Below, in pieces: positions 8,162 through 21,153 of a stretch of 64,000 nucleotides of DNA. A model generated the notes under the pieces. The model worked only from the letters and a program-made list of their open reading frames with translations, did not search any database and was not told where the DNA came from. How positions within the stretch are numbered: position 1 is the first letter of the stretch; each line of letters starts with the position of its first letter. A program made the translations under genes and the position numbers. Source of the DNA: CAIQQQ01 sp037445025 (GTDB taxonomy: Bacteria > Pseudomonadota > Alphaproteobacteria > Acetobacterales > Acetobacteraceae); contig JBBILI010000014.1 of assembly GCA_037445025.1 (NCBI GenBank), positions 1 through 64,000 of the forward strand, given 5' to 3'.

Positions 8162-9135
8162 TGGAGGCCCTCGATCTCTGCGTGCTGACCGGGTTTCTCG
8201 GCAGCGGCAAGACCACGCTGCTGAAGGCGTTCCTTGATTCACCGGCAGGGTTCGGCACGGCGGTCATCGTCAACGAGGCCGGCGAAGTGGGGCTCGATGG
8301 GGCGCTGCTGGCCGAGGGGCGTGACCGGCCACCGATCACCATGCTCAGCAATGGCTGTGTGTGCTGTGTCGCCGGCGGGGACCTGACGTTCACGATCGAG
8401 GACCTGCTGGCCTCGCTGGAAATGCGGCCGTCGCGGATCGTTCTGGAAACGAGCGGGCTTTCCAAACCGGGGGCGATCTTGCGCGGACTGCAGCTGCGGC
8501 CGACGCTGCCGCTGCGTGTGCGCGTGGTCGCCACGTTCGACTGTGTGCGCCATGATGCGGTGGCGGAATTCGAGGAGGCCGCGGCGCAGTGGGCGGCGGC
8601 GCAGGCGCTGGTGCTGACTCGGCAGGATCTGGCCGGGCCGGAACGGGTTGCCGCGGCGGCGGGGATAGCGCGGGCGGTGAATCCGCTGGCGGTGGTGATC
8701 GATGACGCGGATCGGGCGGCGGCCTTCGCGCTTGCGTTGGAGCCGGGCGGCGCTGCGGCAGACGTGCTGGAAGAGGGGCCGGCGCATCCGCGGATCACGG
8801 CGTTCTTTGCCCGTCAGAACCAGGATGTCGCGTGGCGGGATCTGGCGGGTTGCCTTGATATGCTTGGGTTTCAGCTCGGCGAGCGGCTGCTGCGGATCAA
8901 GGGGCTGGTGCGGCTGGGCGAGGATGTGCAGCCGACGCTGATCCAGGCGGTGGGCACGCTGTTCAGCCCGCCGCGTCCGTTCGGGGGGGCGGAGACGGCC
9001 CTGGGGTTGACGATCATTGTGCGGGACACGCCGGTCCGCGAGCTGGCGGAGCTGATGGGCGCGTGGTTCTCGATCTCGGCACCTTCGCCGTTTGGCGGGA
9101 TGCGGCGGAGTGCCTCCGCCCTACGGGCTTCGTAG
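8161..9135 (+). CDS. CobW/COG0523-family GTPase (metallochaperone type)
   Basis: A 324-aa G3E GTPase. Walker A is GFLGSGKTT (11-19). The family's metal-binding motif is intact as CVCC (66-69) in LSNGCVCC. ETSGLSKPG follows, and a CobW C-terminal domain runs from about 215. There is no His-rich loop. COG0523 proteins insert or ration Zn, Co or Fe for client enzymes. Its ATG at 8161 overlaps the amidohydrolase TGA, which makes that enzyme a plausible client by inference. A GTG at 8158 directly before is an alternative start. The last codons (GGMRRSASALRAS) are not family sequence: the gene reads into palindrome C1, whose TAG is the stop. Confidence 0.9.
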   Translation: MEALDLCVLTGFLGSGKTTLLKAFLDSPAGFGTAVIVNEAGEVGLDGALLAEGRDRPPITMLSNGCVCCVAGGDLTFTIEDLLASLEMRPSRIVLETSGLSKPGAILRGLQLRPTLPLRVRVVATFDCVRHDAVAEFEEAAAQWAAAQALVLTRQDLAGPERVAAAAGIARAVNPLAVVIDDADRAAAFALALEPGGAAADVLEEGPAHPRITAFFARQNQDVAWRDLAGCLDMLGFQLGERLLRIKGLVRLGEDVQPTLIQAVGTLFSPPRPFGGAETALGLTIIVRDTPVRELAELMGAWFSISAPSPFGGMRRSASALRAS

Positions 9136-9152
9136 GGCGGAGGCACTCCGCC
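9104..9152. terminator. Family C palindrome C1, likely bidirectional terminator
   Basis: A 22-bp perfect stem (9104-9125 with 9131-9152) closes a 5-nt loop, GGCTT. It carries the CCGCCCTACG / CGTAGGGCGG core shared with C2 and C3. It lies between convergent CobW and gltB and supplies the CobW stop codon (TAG at 9133-9135). Confidence 0.75.
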
Positions 9153-9156
9153 TGTT

Positions 9157-13674
<4,518 letters not shown>

Positions 13675-13700
13675 GGATGTGCACCTAAGTTTGAAGCAAG

Positions 13701-13815
13701 TTCTTCTTTTTCTGAAGAAAAAGCAGCAAAAAGACTTTCATTCTCTTGAGCGGACCACTCTCCGGAGGAGAGCGTCATCCGATAAAAAAAGTTCTTTTTT
13801 TCAAAAAAGAACTTC
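13701..13815 (-). repeat. Family A repeat, copy A2
   Basis: Type-2-like arm (CTTCTTTTTCTGAAGAAAAAG), central CTCTCCGGAGGAGAG, then the type-1 arm (GTTCTTTTTTTCAAAAAAGAAC). It fills the gap between gltD and gltB, and the gltD stop (13816-13818) directly abuts it. Confidence 0.85.
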
Positions 13816-15252
13816 TTACTCTGCGGCTACTGCCTCTTTGGCATTCTGCCGTATATAAGCATGCATCTGCGCCGCCGCGTCCCGCCCGTCCTTGATCGCC
13901 CAGACGACCAACGACGCCCCGCGCACGATATCGCCGGCGGCGAACACGCCAGGCAGCGCGGTCATGAAGCTGCGGCTGTCCACCTTCAGCGTGCCCCAGC
14001 GGGTGACGGTCAGCGCCGGCGCGTCGAACATCCTGGGCAGATCCTCCGGGTCGAACCCAAGCGCCTTGATCACGAGATCGGCCTCGAGGTTGAAGTGCCC
14101 GCCCTCGATCGGCTCGACCGACTGGCGGCCTGAGGCGTCCGGCAGCCCGAGATGCATGCGGGTGGCGCGCACGCCCGTGACGTGGCTGTCGCCGAGGAAG
14201 GCCTCGGGGGCGGCGAGCCAGACGAATTCGATGCCTTCCTCCTCGGCGTTCTTCACCTCGCGCATCGAGCCCGGCATGTTGGCCTTGTCGCGGCGGTAGA
14301 GGCATTTCACCGATTTCGCACCCTGGCGGATGGCAGTGCGCACGCAGTCCATCGCCGTGTCGCCGCCGCCGATGACGACCACGTTCTTGCCGGAAGCGTT
14401 TAGCGTGCCGTCGGCGAAGGCCGGCACATCGTCACCCAGGCCGTGGCGGTTGGAGGCGGTGAGGTAGTCGAGTGCTGCCACGATGCCGGGCAGGCCGGCG
14501 CCGGGGCCGCCGATGTCGCGCGGCTTGTAGACGCCGGTGGCGATCAGCACGCTGTCATGCTTGGCGCGCAGGGCTTCGAAGGAGAGTGCGCCGCCGATAT
14601 CGGCGCCGAGATGGAAGACGATGCCCTGCTCCTCCAGCAGCCTCCAGCGGCGGATGACGATGTCCTTCTCCAGCTTGAAGCCGGGAATGCCATAGATCAT
14701 CAGCCCGCCGACGCGGTCGTAGCGGTCATAGACATGCACCTGGTAGCCCTGCCGGCGCAGCGCCTCGGCGGCGGCGAGACCACCGGGGCCGGCGCCGATG
14801 ATGCCGACCGATTCCGGGCGCTCGAACCGGGGTTTGGCCGGCTTCACCCAGCCGTTCTCGAAGGCGGTGTCGGTGATGTAGCGTTCGACCGCGCCGATGG
14901 TGACACTCTCGAAGCCTTTTTCGATGACGCAGTTGCCTTCGCACAGCCGGTCCTGCGGGCAGATGCGGCCGCAGATCTCGGGGAAGGTGTTGGTGGCAGA
15001 CGAGACCTCATAGGCCTCTTCCAGCCGGCCTTCGGCGGTGAGCTTCAGCCAGTCCGGAATATTGTTCTGCAGCGGGCAGTGCACCTGGCAGAACGGCACG
15101 CCGCACTGGCTGCAGCGGCTGGCCTGGGCGGCAGCCTGCGGGGCCTCGAAATCCTCGTAGATCTCGGCGAAGTCGGCACGACGCGTGCTGGGCGCGCGCT
15201 TGTCCGGCGACTGCTGGGGCAGGGTGATGAACTGCAGCATACGCTGAACCAT
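13816..15252 (-). CDS. gltD: Glutamate synthase, small (beta) subunit
   Basis: A 478-aa NADPH-oxidising subunit of GOGAT that feeds electrons to GltB. An N-terminal double 4Fe-4S domain is visible as CSQCGVPFCQVHCP and CGRICPQDRLCEGNC. The FAD-binding motif is GIIGAGPGGLAAAEAL (about 149-164). The NADPH-binding motif is VVVIGGGDTAMDC (about 290-302). C-terminal GVFAAGDIVRGASLV is the usual flavin-contact stretch. Length is typical (470-490). GGGAG lies about 9 nt upstream of the ATG. It is transcribed first, ahead of gltB, and the operon has no adjacent regulator. Confidence 0.97.
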   Translation of the reverse strand: MVQRMLQFITLPQQSPDKRAPSTRRADFAEIYEDFEAPQAAAQASRCSQCGVPFCQVHCPLQNNIPDWLKLTAEGRLEEAYEVSSATNTFPEICGRICPQDRLCEGNCVIEKGFESVTIGAVERYITDTAFENGWVKPAKPRFERPESVGIIGAGPGGLAAAEALRRQGYQVHVYDRYDRVGGLMIYGIPGFKLEKDIVIRRWRLLEEQGIVFHLGADIGGALSFEALRAKHDSVLIATGVYKPRDIGGPGAGLPGIVAALDYLTASNRHGLGDDVPAFADGTLNASGKNVVVIGGGDTAMDCVRTAIRQGAKSVKCLYRRDKANMPGSMREVKNAEEEGIEFVWLAAPEAFLGDSHVTGVRATRMHLGLPDASGRQSVEPIEGGHFNLEADLVIKALGFDPEDLPRMFDAPALTVTRWGTLKVDSRSFMTALPGVFAAGDIVRGASLVVWAIKDGRDAAAQMHAYIRQNAKEAVAAE

Positions 15253-15450
15253 GGCGCGGCACTCCCAGACGCTTCATCTTGATCGTGGCGTCTCTAGGGC
15301 AGGTTTTCAGCGGATGCGAGCGGTATTTTGGTAGTTACGGCAGTATCTATGCCATTTCTGCAGCAGAGCCGGTGTGCGTCGTTCACAGAGCGACAAGGAA
15401 TTCCGCGAAATCGTCCCGTATCGGTCCTTTCAGCCATTCGTTGCGTGCGC

Positions 15451-16389
15451 TTAGCCTCCACCCGGCCGAAAACGTCGGAGCTGGGCAGGAACTACCTGCT
15501 CGACGGGCGTGGGCACGATGCCGAGCTCGGCGAGGCCAGGGAAATCGCCTGTCACATTGTCCCGGCCGAGCAGGATCAGCTGGTCGCGTGTGAGCAGCTT
15601 GCCCGGCAGGTTTTCCAGAATCGAGGCCTGCAGCTTCGCCAGCGCCGGCGGAATCGGCAGCAGCAGGCGCCGGCGCCGCGTCTCCTTGAGGATCCAGGCG
15701 AGCAGCTCGCGGAAGGTCCAGATGCGCGGGCCGCCGAGTTCGAAGATCCGGCCGGCGGCGGCGGGGTCGGCCAGGGCCGCCATCACGGCGTCCGCGACGT
15801 CGCCGACATAGACCGGCTGGAAGCGGGTGCCGCCCGAGATCACCGGCAGGAACGGCGAGAGGCTGGCCATGGCGCCGAAGCGGTTGAAGAACTGGTCCTC
15901 GGCACCGAACACCAGCGAGGGCCGCAGGATGAGCACGCCGGGAAACCCTGCGCGCATGGCTGCCTCCCCCGCGGCCTTGGAGCTGGCGTAGCCGCTGGCA
16001 CTGTCCGGGTCGGCACCGATGGCGGAGAGGTGCACCAGCTGCGCCACCCCCGCGTCTCCGGCCAGCCGTGCCACCCGGCCGGCGCCTTCGGCCTGCAGCC
16101 GGGTGAAGTCGCCCGGCCGGCGTTCGGCCAGGATGCCGATCGTGTTGACGACGATATCAGCCCCTTCCACGGCGCGGGCCACTGCGGCCTCGTCGGTGAT
16201 CGGGGCCGCGAGCGGAACGATCTGACCGACGGCGCCCATCGTCCTCAGGAACGCGGCACCTTCGGGATCGCGCACCGCGACCCGCACGACATGCCCCTGG
16301 GCGGCCAGGCGTTTGACGATATAGCGGCCGATGAATCCGGAGCCGCCGAACACCGTGGCCACGCTGCGTGTCTGCATTTCCAGCTCCAT
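15451..16389 (-). CDS. NAD(P)-binding oxidoreductase, NDUFA9/complex I assembly-like
   Basis: A 312-aa atypical SDR. The dinucleotide-binding motif is VFGGSGFIGRYIVKRL at about residues 12-27. The order (GADIVVNTIGIL, then VHLSAIGADPDSASGYASSKAAGE, then RPSLVFGAEDQFFNRF) matches the alphaproteobacterial NAD(P)H-binding proteins related to the mitochondrial complex I subunit NDUFA9, which lack the normal catalytic Tyr-Lys pairing in part. Start is the ATG at 16387-16389, with AGGGA 7 nt upstream; a longer frame continues through hairpin D and is not credible. It is a single gene. The 198 bp downstream to gltD contain nothing I recognise. Confidence 0.85.
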   Translation of the reverse strand: MELEMQTRSVATVFGGSGFIGRYIVKRLAAQGHVVRVAVRDPEGAAFLRTMGAVGQIVPLAAPITDEAAVARAVEGADIVVNTIGILAERRPGDFTRLQAEGAGRVARLAGDAGVAQLVHLSAIGADPDSASGYASSKAAGEAAMRAGFPGVLILRPSLVFGAEDQFFNRFGAMASLSPFLPVISGGTRFQPVYVGDVADAVMAALADPAAAGRIFELGGPRIWTFRELLAWILKETRRRRLLLPIPPALAKLQASILENLPGKLLTRDQLILLGRDNVTGDFPGLAELGIVPTPVEQVVPAQLRRFRPGGG

Positions 16390-16410
16390 CGATAATCCCT
16401 CATGAGTGAT

Positions 16411-16431
16411 AGGCGGAGCTCCGTTCCGCCT
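16411..16431. repeat. Short family C-like palindrome
   Basis: AGGCGGA / TCCGCCT stem with a 7-nt spacer, resembling the GGCGGA core of family C. It lies in the 5' region of the NDUFA9-like gene. Function unknown. Confidence 0.4.
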
Positions 16432-16455
16432 CAAGCACGGTGGCATGTTTGTCGG

Positions 16456-16553
16456 GAAACTGCGGCACCGGCCCGCACCCCGCCCGGCCACCCACGCTCG
16501 TACCATCGCAATGGGTGGCCAAGCGGGGGGGTGCGGGCCGGTGCCGCAGTTTC
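16456..16553. repeat. 98-bp long hairpin (element D)
   Basis: A 26-bp perfect outer stem (16456-16481 with 16528-16553, beginning GAAACTGCGGCACCGG) encloses an inner GGCCACCCA / TGGGTGGCC stem. No T-run follows. No second copy occurs in the window. It lies 105 bp upstream of tRNA-Leu and could be a mobile palindrome or a strong RNA structure. Confidence 0.75.
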
Positions 16554-16658
16554 AACCCAACAACAGTTTGCCTGTTGACGTGGCACGGACCCCGGTCTAT
16601 CTCGCCGCTCCACCGCACGATCTGACCGCGGCACTGACGTGGTCGAGATGCGCCTGTT

Positions 16659-16745
16659 GCCCAGGTGGCGGAATTGGTAGACGCGCAGGTTTCAGGTACC
16701 TGTGGTAGTAATATCGTGGAGGTTCGAGTCCTCTCCTGGGCACCA
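16659..16745 (+). tRNA. tRNA-Leu (anticodon CAG), CCA encoded
   Basis: An 87-nt cloverleaf. Acceptor GCCCAGG (16659-16665) pairs with CCTGGGC, followed by discriminator A and an encoded CCA. The anticodon arm is AGGT-TTCAGGT-ACCT, giving anticodon CAG. A long variable arm marks a class II tRNA, and GGTTCGAGTCC is the T arm. It reads the common CUG codons. The rnd gene (RNase D, a tRNA 3'-end trimmer) starts 60 bp downstream and may be co-transcribed. Confidence 0.96.
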
Positions 16746-16804
16746 ATTCTCTCGCTGCGCGAGTGCCGATTGCAGCGCAACGAGCGGGACCAGGCTTCAG
16801 CCAA

Positions 16805-17461
16805 ATGGCGGACATCACCCAGTTCATGGCCAACGCCACCATCCATCTCCACCGCCATGACCTTCCGGCGGATCTTGATCTCGGTCGCGTCATCGCTATC
16901 GACACCGAGACGATGGGCCTCAACCCGCATCGCGACCGGCTTTGCCTGGTGCAGATCTCCGCCGGCGACGGCCACGCCCATCTGGTGCAGCTGATCCCCG
17001 TCTCGCTCGGCGGTCGCGGCTATGAAGCGCCGAACCTGGCAAGGCTGATGGCTGACACCACCGTCACCAAGCTCATGCACTACGCCCGATTCGACGTGGC
17101 TGTGCTGCAACAGGCGCTTAGTATAACCGTGTCGCCGGTGAAATGCACCAAGATTGCCGCCAAGCTGGTACGCACCTTCACCGACCGCCACGGCCTGAAG
17201 GATCTCTGCCGCGAACTCGTCGGCGTCGAGATCTCCAAACAGCAGCAGACCTCGGACTGGGGCAGCCCTGACCTGTCCTCTGAGCAGATGGCCTATGCGG
17301 CATCCGATGTGCTGCACCTTCACGCGCTATGGGCCCGGCTGGAGGCGCTGCTGGTCCGCGAAGGGCGCCTGGAGCTGGCCGAAGCCTGTTTCGCCTTTCT
17401 GCCCACGCGCTGCAGGCTCGATCTCCTCGGCTACGAAGGACCGGACATCTTCGCCCACTGA
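16805..17461 (+). CDS. rnd: Ribonuclease D, single-domain
   Basis: A 218-aa DEDDy-type 3'-5' exoribonuclease that trims tRNA and other small-RNA 3' ends. Catalytic residues are D33 and E35 (IDTET), D97 (HYARFD) and Y164/D168 (YAASD). It contains only the exonuclease domain and lacks the HRDC domains of E. coli RNase D (about 375 aa), as is common in alphaproteobacteria. The ATG at 16805 begins MADITQF; the frame extends upstream into the tRNA spacer, but this start fits the family. It follows tRNA-Leu and precedes kdsD, which lies 167 bp further on. Confidence 0.9.
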   Translation: MADITQFMANATIHLHRHDLPADLDLGRVIAIDTETMGLNPHRDRLCLVQISAGDGHAHLVQLIPVSLGGRGYEAPNLARLMADTTVTKLMHYARFDVAVLQQALSITVSPVKCTKIAAKLVRTFTDRHGLKDLCRELVGVEISKQQQTSDWGSPDLSSEQMAYAASDVLHLHALWARLEALLVREGRLELAEACFAFLPTRCRLDLLGYEGPDIFAH

Positions 17462-17628
17462 GCTGTCGCCCCGGCAGGTGAACGGCGGATGACTGATATT
17501 TGACGCACCCTACCCCACATGACAGGGCAGTGTAGCGTTTCGTCACCCGATACAGAGTCGCGCGCTGTCCCGTCGCCACGGTAAAACATCCCGGGGCACG
17601 ATCTCGCCCACAGGAGCCTTTCGTCCGA

Positions 17629-18675
17629 ATGGATGCCGCCCTCGCTGCCCATGCGCTAATCCTGGCCGCCCGACCGGCCCGCCCCGAGCCCGATCGTCCA
17701 GATCCCGATCGTGAGGTGGCACGCGCGGTGCTGGCCGCCGAGATCGCCGGTCTGCAGGCCCTTTCGGACTCCCTGGACGATCGGTTCGCCGCCGCCGTGG
17801 CCTTGCTCGCCGGCCGCGCCGGTCCCGGCACCCAGGGGCGGGTGGTGGTCTCCGGCATGGGCAAGTCAGGCCATATCGGCCGCAAGATCGCCGCCACCCT
17901 CGCCTCCACCGGTACACCGGCGATGTTCGTCCACCCCGGCGAGGCCTCGCATGGCGATCTCGGCATGATCCTGCCGTCCGACGCGGTGCTCGCCCTGTCG
18001 AACTCCGGCGAAACCACCGAGCTGTCCGATCTCGTCGCCCACACGCGCCGCTTCGGCCTGCCGCTGGTCGCCATCGTCGGCCGTGCCGTCTCCACGCTGG
18101 CGCAGGCCGCCGACGTGGCGCTGGTGCTGCCTGCCGCCCAGGAGGCCTGCCCGATGGGGCTGGCGCCGACCACCAGCACCACCATGCAGCTCGCCCTCGG
18201 CGACGCCATCGCCGTGGCGATGCTGACGCGACGCGGCTTCGGGCCGGCTGATTTCCGCCTCTTCCATCCCGGCGGCAAGCTCGGCGCCCAGCTGCGGCGC
18301 GTGCGCGACGTCATGCACGGCCCCGAAGCGCTGCCGCTCGCATCCCCCGAAACGCCCATGCACGCAGCCCTGCTGGACATGACCGAGAAACGCTTCGGCT
18401 GCCTCGGCGTGACCGACGCCGCCGGCCGCCTCATCGGCATCGTCACCGACGGCGATCTGCGCCGCGCCATGGGCCCCGACCTGCTGCAACGCCACGTGGC
18501 CGATGTCATGACGCGCCAGCCCCGCACAATCGCCCCCGACGCCCTCGCCGCCGAGGCCCTGCGCGTGATGAACGACCCGGACCGACCGATCACCGCCCTG
18601 TTCGTGGTGGACCAGCCAGGCGTGCCCGTCGGCATCCTGCACATCCACGACCTCCTGCGCGCCGGGGTGGCGTGA
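17629..18675 (+). CDS. kdsD: Arabinose-5-phosphate isomerase
   Basis: A 348-aa enzyme converting ribulose-5-phosphate to arabinose-5-phosphate, the first committed step towards KDO for LPS. A SIS domain (about 45-205) contains VVVSGMGKSGHIGRKI and the family signature HPGEASHGDLGM. Two CBS domains follow (about 230-285 and 290-345; VRDVMHGPEALP and VADVMTRQPRTIAPD). The N-terminus is about 20 residues longer than in E. coli KdsD (328 aa) and Pro/Arg-rich. It is first in a kdsD-lptC-lptA-lptB string; lptC overlaps its stop by 4 nt. Confidence 0.95.
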   Translation: MDAALAAHALILAARPARPEPDRPDPDREVARAVLAAEIAGLQALSDSLDDRFAAAVALLAGRAGPGTQGRVVVSGMGKSGHIGRKIAATLASTGTPAMFVHPGEASHGDLGMILPSDAVLALSNSGETTELSDLVAHTRRFGLPLVAIVGRAVSTLAQAADVALVLPAAQEACPMGLAPTTSTTMQLALGDAIAVAMLTRRGFGPADFRLFHPGGKLGAQLRRVRDVMHGPEALPLASPETPMHAALLDMTEKRFGCLGVTDAAGRLIGIVTDGDLRRAMGPDLLQRHVADVMTRQPRTIAPDALAAEALRVMNDPDRPITALFVVDQPGVPVGILHIHDLLRAGVA

Positions 18676-19382
18676 GTGAGGACGACATGACCGCAGCCAG
18701 GGACCCCGCCCCCGAGGCCGCCGTGCGCCTGATCGGGCCGGTGAGCCGGCGCGATGCGATCTCGCGCGCGCGCTTCGCCCGCAAGGTGCCCGCCCCCGGC
18801 GCCATCCTGCGGCGCACCTGGTTCGTCAGCATCACCAAACGGCTGCTGCCGCTCATCGCGCTGGCGTTGCTGACCATCGTCGCCATCTGGCCGGAGATGG
18901 GTCGCGAGGCGCTGCAGGGGCGGCTCGGCGGTCATGTCGGGTTGGCCGACCCGCAGAACGGCCTGCTCAACCAGGCCCGCTACAACGGCGTCGACGAGCA
19001 GGGCCGTCGCTTCACCGTCACCGCCGATCTGGCCCGCCAGGTCACCCCCGACCGGATCGATCTCACCGCCCCGATCGGCGACCTCACCCTGATGAACGGC
19101 ACCTGGGTCACCGCACGCAGCCGCACCGGCGTCTACCTGCAGCAGACCCAGCAGCTCGACCTCGCCGGCGACGTGCAGATGTATCGTGATGACGGCGTCA
19201 CCCTGTCCACCGACTCAGCTTCGATCGATCTCAAGGCCGGAATCGCCGCCAGCGACGCGCGGGTGCATGTGGAGGGGCCGTTCGGCACTCTTGACGCCCA
19301 GGGCTTCACCCTGCTCGACCGCGGCGCCGTCATCCAGTTCACCGGTCCGGGCCGGCTGATCCTCAATGGACACCCCAAATGA
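18672..19382 (+). CDS. lptC: LPS export component LptC
   Basis: A 236-aa bitopic inner-membrane protein that passes LPS from LptB2FG to LptA. One TM helix (LLPLIALALLTIVAIW, about 58-74) is preceded by a positively charged cytoplasmic segment of about 55 residues, longer than in E. coli. The periplasmic part has the beta-jellyroll repeats typical of LptC (GLLNQARYNGVDEQGRRFTVTADLA onward). Start is GTG at 18672, overlapping the kdsD stop (GTGA); ATG at 18687 is an alternative. Its stop overlaps lptA by 4 nt. Confidence 0.85.
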   Translation: MSEDDMTAARDPAPEAAVRLIGPVSRRDAISRARFARKVPAPGAILRRTWFVSITKRLLPLIALALLTIVAIWPEMGREALQGRLGGHVGLADPQNGLLNQARYNGVDEQGRRFTVTADLARQVTPDRIDLTAPIGDLTLMNGTWVTARSRTGVYLQQTQQLDLAGDVQMYRDDGVTLSTDSASIDLKAGIAASDARVHVEGPFGTLDAQGFTLLDRGAVIQFTGPGRLILNGHPK

Positions 19383-20374
19383 TTCGCCCCGCCGCCCTGC
19401 TCCTGTTGTCCCTGCTGACCGTGCCAAGCCTCGCGGCCGCCCAAAGCATCGACATGTCCGGCAGCGGACCAGTGGACGTGACGGCGCGAGACGGCTTCGA
19501 ATGGCACGAGAACGACCAGATGGTCATCGCCACCGGTGACGCGAGGGCGGTGCGCAACAACGTCACTGTGCTGGCCGATCGTCTGGTGGCCCGCTATCGC
19601 AAAAAGACCGACAGCGCAGTCCCCCCCGGCACCCCTGCCCCGCCGCCCACGCCACAGACTGTGTCCGCGTCCGGCACGCCCGATGAGAACGGCGGCAACG
19701 AGGTCTATCGGCTGGAGGCGCACGGCCATGTCCGCATCCTCACCGAGACCGACGAAGCCGTCGGCGACGATGCCGTCTATGACATCGACCAGGCCGTCCT
19801 GGTCATGACCGGCCACGCCCTGAAGCTCACCACGCCCAACGACGTGCTGACCGCGCGCGATACCATGGAATACTGGTCGGCCAAGCACATGGCCGTCGGC
19901 CGCGGCAACGCCGTGGTGGTCACCACCGACGGCCGCCGCCTCTCCGGCGACGTCCTGGTGGCCTTCACCAAGCCCGACACCCCGCAATCCGCCGCCACAC
20001 CCCGGCCCGCCGCCGCCCCCCCCAAGCCAGGGGCCGACCCGCTGATGTCCTCCGGCAAGCTCGAACGCGTCGAGGCCTACGGCAATGTCGAGGCCCGCAC
20101 CGCCATCGACATCGTGCGCGGCGACCGCGGACTCTACCTCCCCGACATCGACATCGCCCGCATCGTCGGCCACGTGAAGCTGACGCATTACAGCCAGCAG
20201 AGCGAGGGCCCCGCCGCCGACGTGAACATGAAGACCGGCATCGCCCGCCTGACCAGCATCGGCAACGACCGGGTCAAGGGCCTGATCGTGCCCAACGATC
20301 CCGCGGACCCCAGCCGGAGCCAGGGCACCACCACGCCCAAGCCCGGCGCGCCAGCCAAACCGAAAGCACCTTGA
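19379..20374 (+). CDS. lptA: Periplasmic LPS-bridge protein LptA
   Basis: A 331-aa exported protein. The signal peptide is MIRPAALLLLSLLTVPSLAAA with cleavage before or near QSIDM. OstA/LptA beta-strand repeats follow (MVIATGDARAVRNNVTVLADRLVARY, VYRLEAHGHVRILTETDEAVGDDAVYDID, AVGRGNAVVVTTDGRRLSGD). It is much longer than E. coli LptA (185 aa), because of a Pro-rich insert (about 81-100), a second Pro-rich insert (about 200-222) and a Pro/Lys tail (PKPGAPAKPKAP). Its position between lptC and lptB makes the assignment firm. The ATG overlaps lptC by 4 nt, and the stop forms TGATG with lptB. Confidence 0.88.
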   Translation: MIRPAALLLLSLLTVPSLAAAQSIDMSGSGPVDVTARDGFEWHENDQMVIATGDARAVRNNVTVLADRLVARYRKKTDSAVPPGTPAPPPTPQTVSASGTPDENGGNEVYRLEAHGHVRILTETDEAVGDDAVYDIDQAVLVMTGHALKLTTPNDVLTARDTMEYWSAKHMAVGRGNAVVVTTDGRRLSGDVLVAFTKPDTPQSAATPRPAAAPPKPGADPLMSSGKLERVEAYGNVEARTAIDIVRGDRGLYLPDIDIARIVGHVKLTHYSQQSEGPAADVNMKTGIARLTSIGNDRVKGLIVPNDPADPSRSQGTTTPKPGAPAKPKAP

Positions 20375-21147
20375 TGGACCTGCGCGTTCTCCCCGGCGGC
20401 GCCGACAGCCTCGCCCATGCCAACGAAGTTGGCCTGGTCGCGACCGGCATCGGCAAGGTCTACAAAAAGCGCCCGGTCGTTCGCAACGTCTCCATCTCCG
20501 TCCGCCGCGGCGAGGCCGTCGGCCTGCTTGGCCCCAACGGCGCCGGCAAGACCACCTCGTTCTACATGATCGTGGGCCTCGTCAAACCCGACACCGGCTC
20601 CATCCGCCTCGACGGCCACGACATCACAGGCCTGCCGATGTACCGCCGCGCCCGCCTCGGCATCGGCTACCTGCCGCAGGAGGCCAGCGTCTTCCGCGGC
20701 CTCAACGTCGAACAGAACGTCATGTCCGCCCTCGAAGTCATCGAGCCCGACAGCTCCGAACGCGAGCGCATGCTCGACGAACTCCTCCAGGAATTCGGCA
20801 TCTCCCACCTCCGCCGCACCCCCGCCCTCGCCCTCTCCGGCGGCGAACGCCGCCGCGTCGAGATCGCCCGCGCGCTTGCCAGCCAGCCCGGCTACATCCT
20901 GCTCGATGAACCCCTCGCCGGCATCGACCCCATCGCCGTCGGCGAAATCCGCGACCTCGTCTCCCACCTCAAACACCGCGGCATCGGCGTGCTCATCACC
21001 GACCACAACGTCCGCGAAACCCTCGAGATCATCGACCGCGCCTACATCATGCACGACGGCCAGGTGCTGATGGAGGGCCGCCCGAGCGAGGTGGTGGCAA
21101 ACGTGGACGTGCGCCGCGTTTACCTCGGCGAAAGGTTCAGCCTGTAG
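20374..21147 (+). CDS. lptB: LPS export ABC transporter ATP-binding protein LptB
   Basis: A 257-aa ATPase that powers LPS extraction from the inner membrane. Walker A GPNGAGKTT is at about 52-60, the signature LSGGERRRVEIARAL at about 154-168 and Walker B ILLDEPLAGID at about 174-184, with the LptB-typical GIGYLPQEASVFRGL before the Q loop. About 22 extra residues precede the usual start. ATG at 20374 overlaps the lptA stop; a TTG at 20371 is an alternative. The convergent AIM24-family gene ends 6 bp away with no hairpin between. Confidence 0.96.
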   Translation: MDLRVLPGGADSLAHANEVGLVATGIGKVYKKRPVVRNVSISVRRGEAVGLLGPNGAGKTTSFYMIVGLVKPDTGSIRLDGHDITGLPMYRRARLGIGYLPQEASVFRGLNVEQNVMSALEVIEPDSSERERMLDELLQEFGISHLRRTPALALSGGERRRVEIARALASQPGYILLDEPLAGIDPIAVGEIRDLVSHLKHRGIGVLITDHNVRETLEIIDRAYIMHDGQVLMEGRPSEVVANVDVRRVYLGERFSL

Positions 21148-21153
21148 CCTCGC

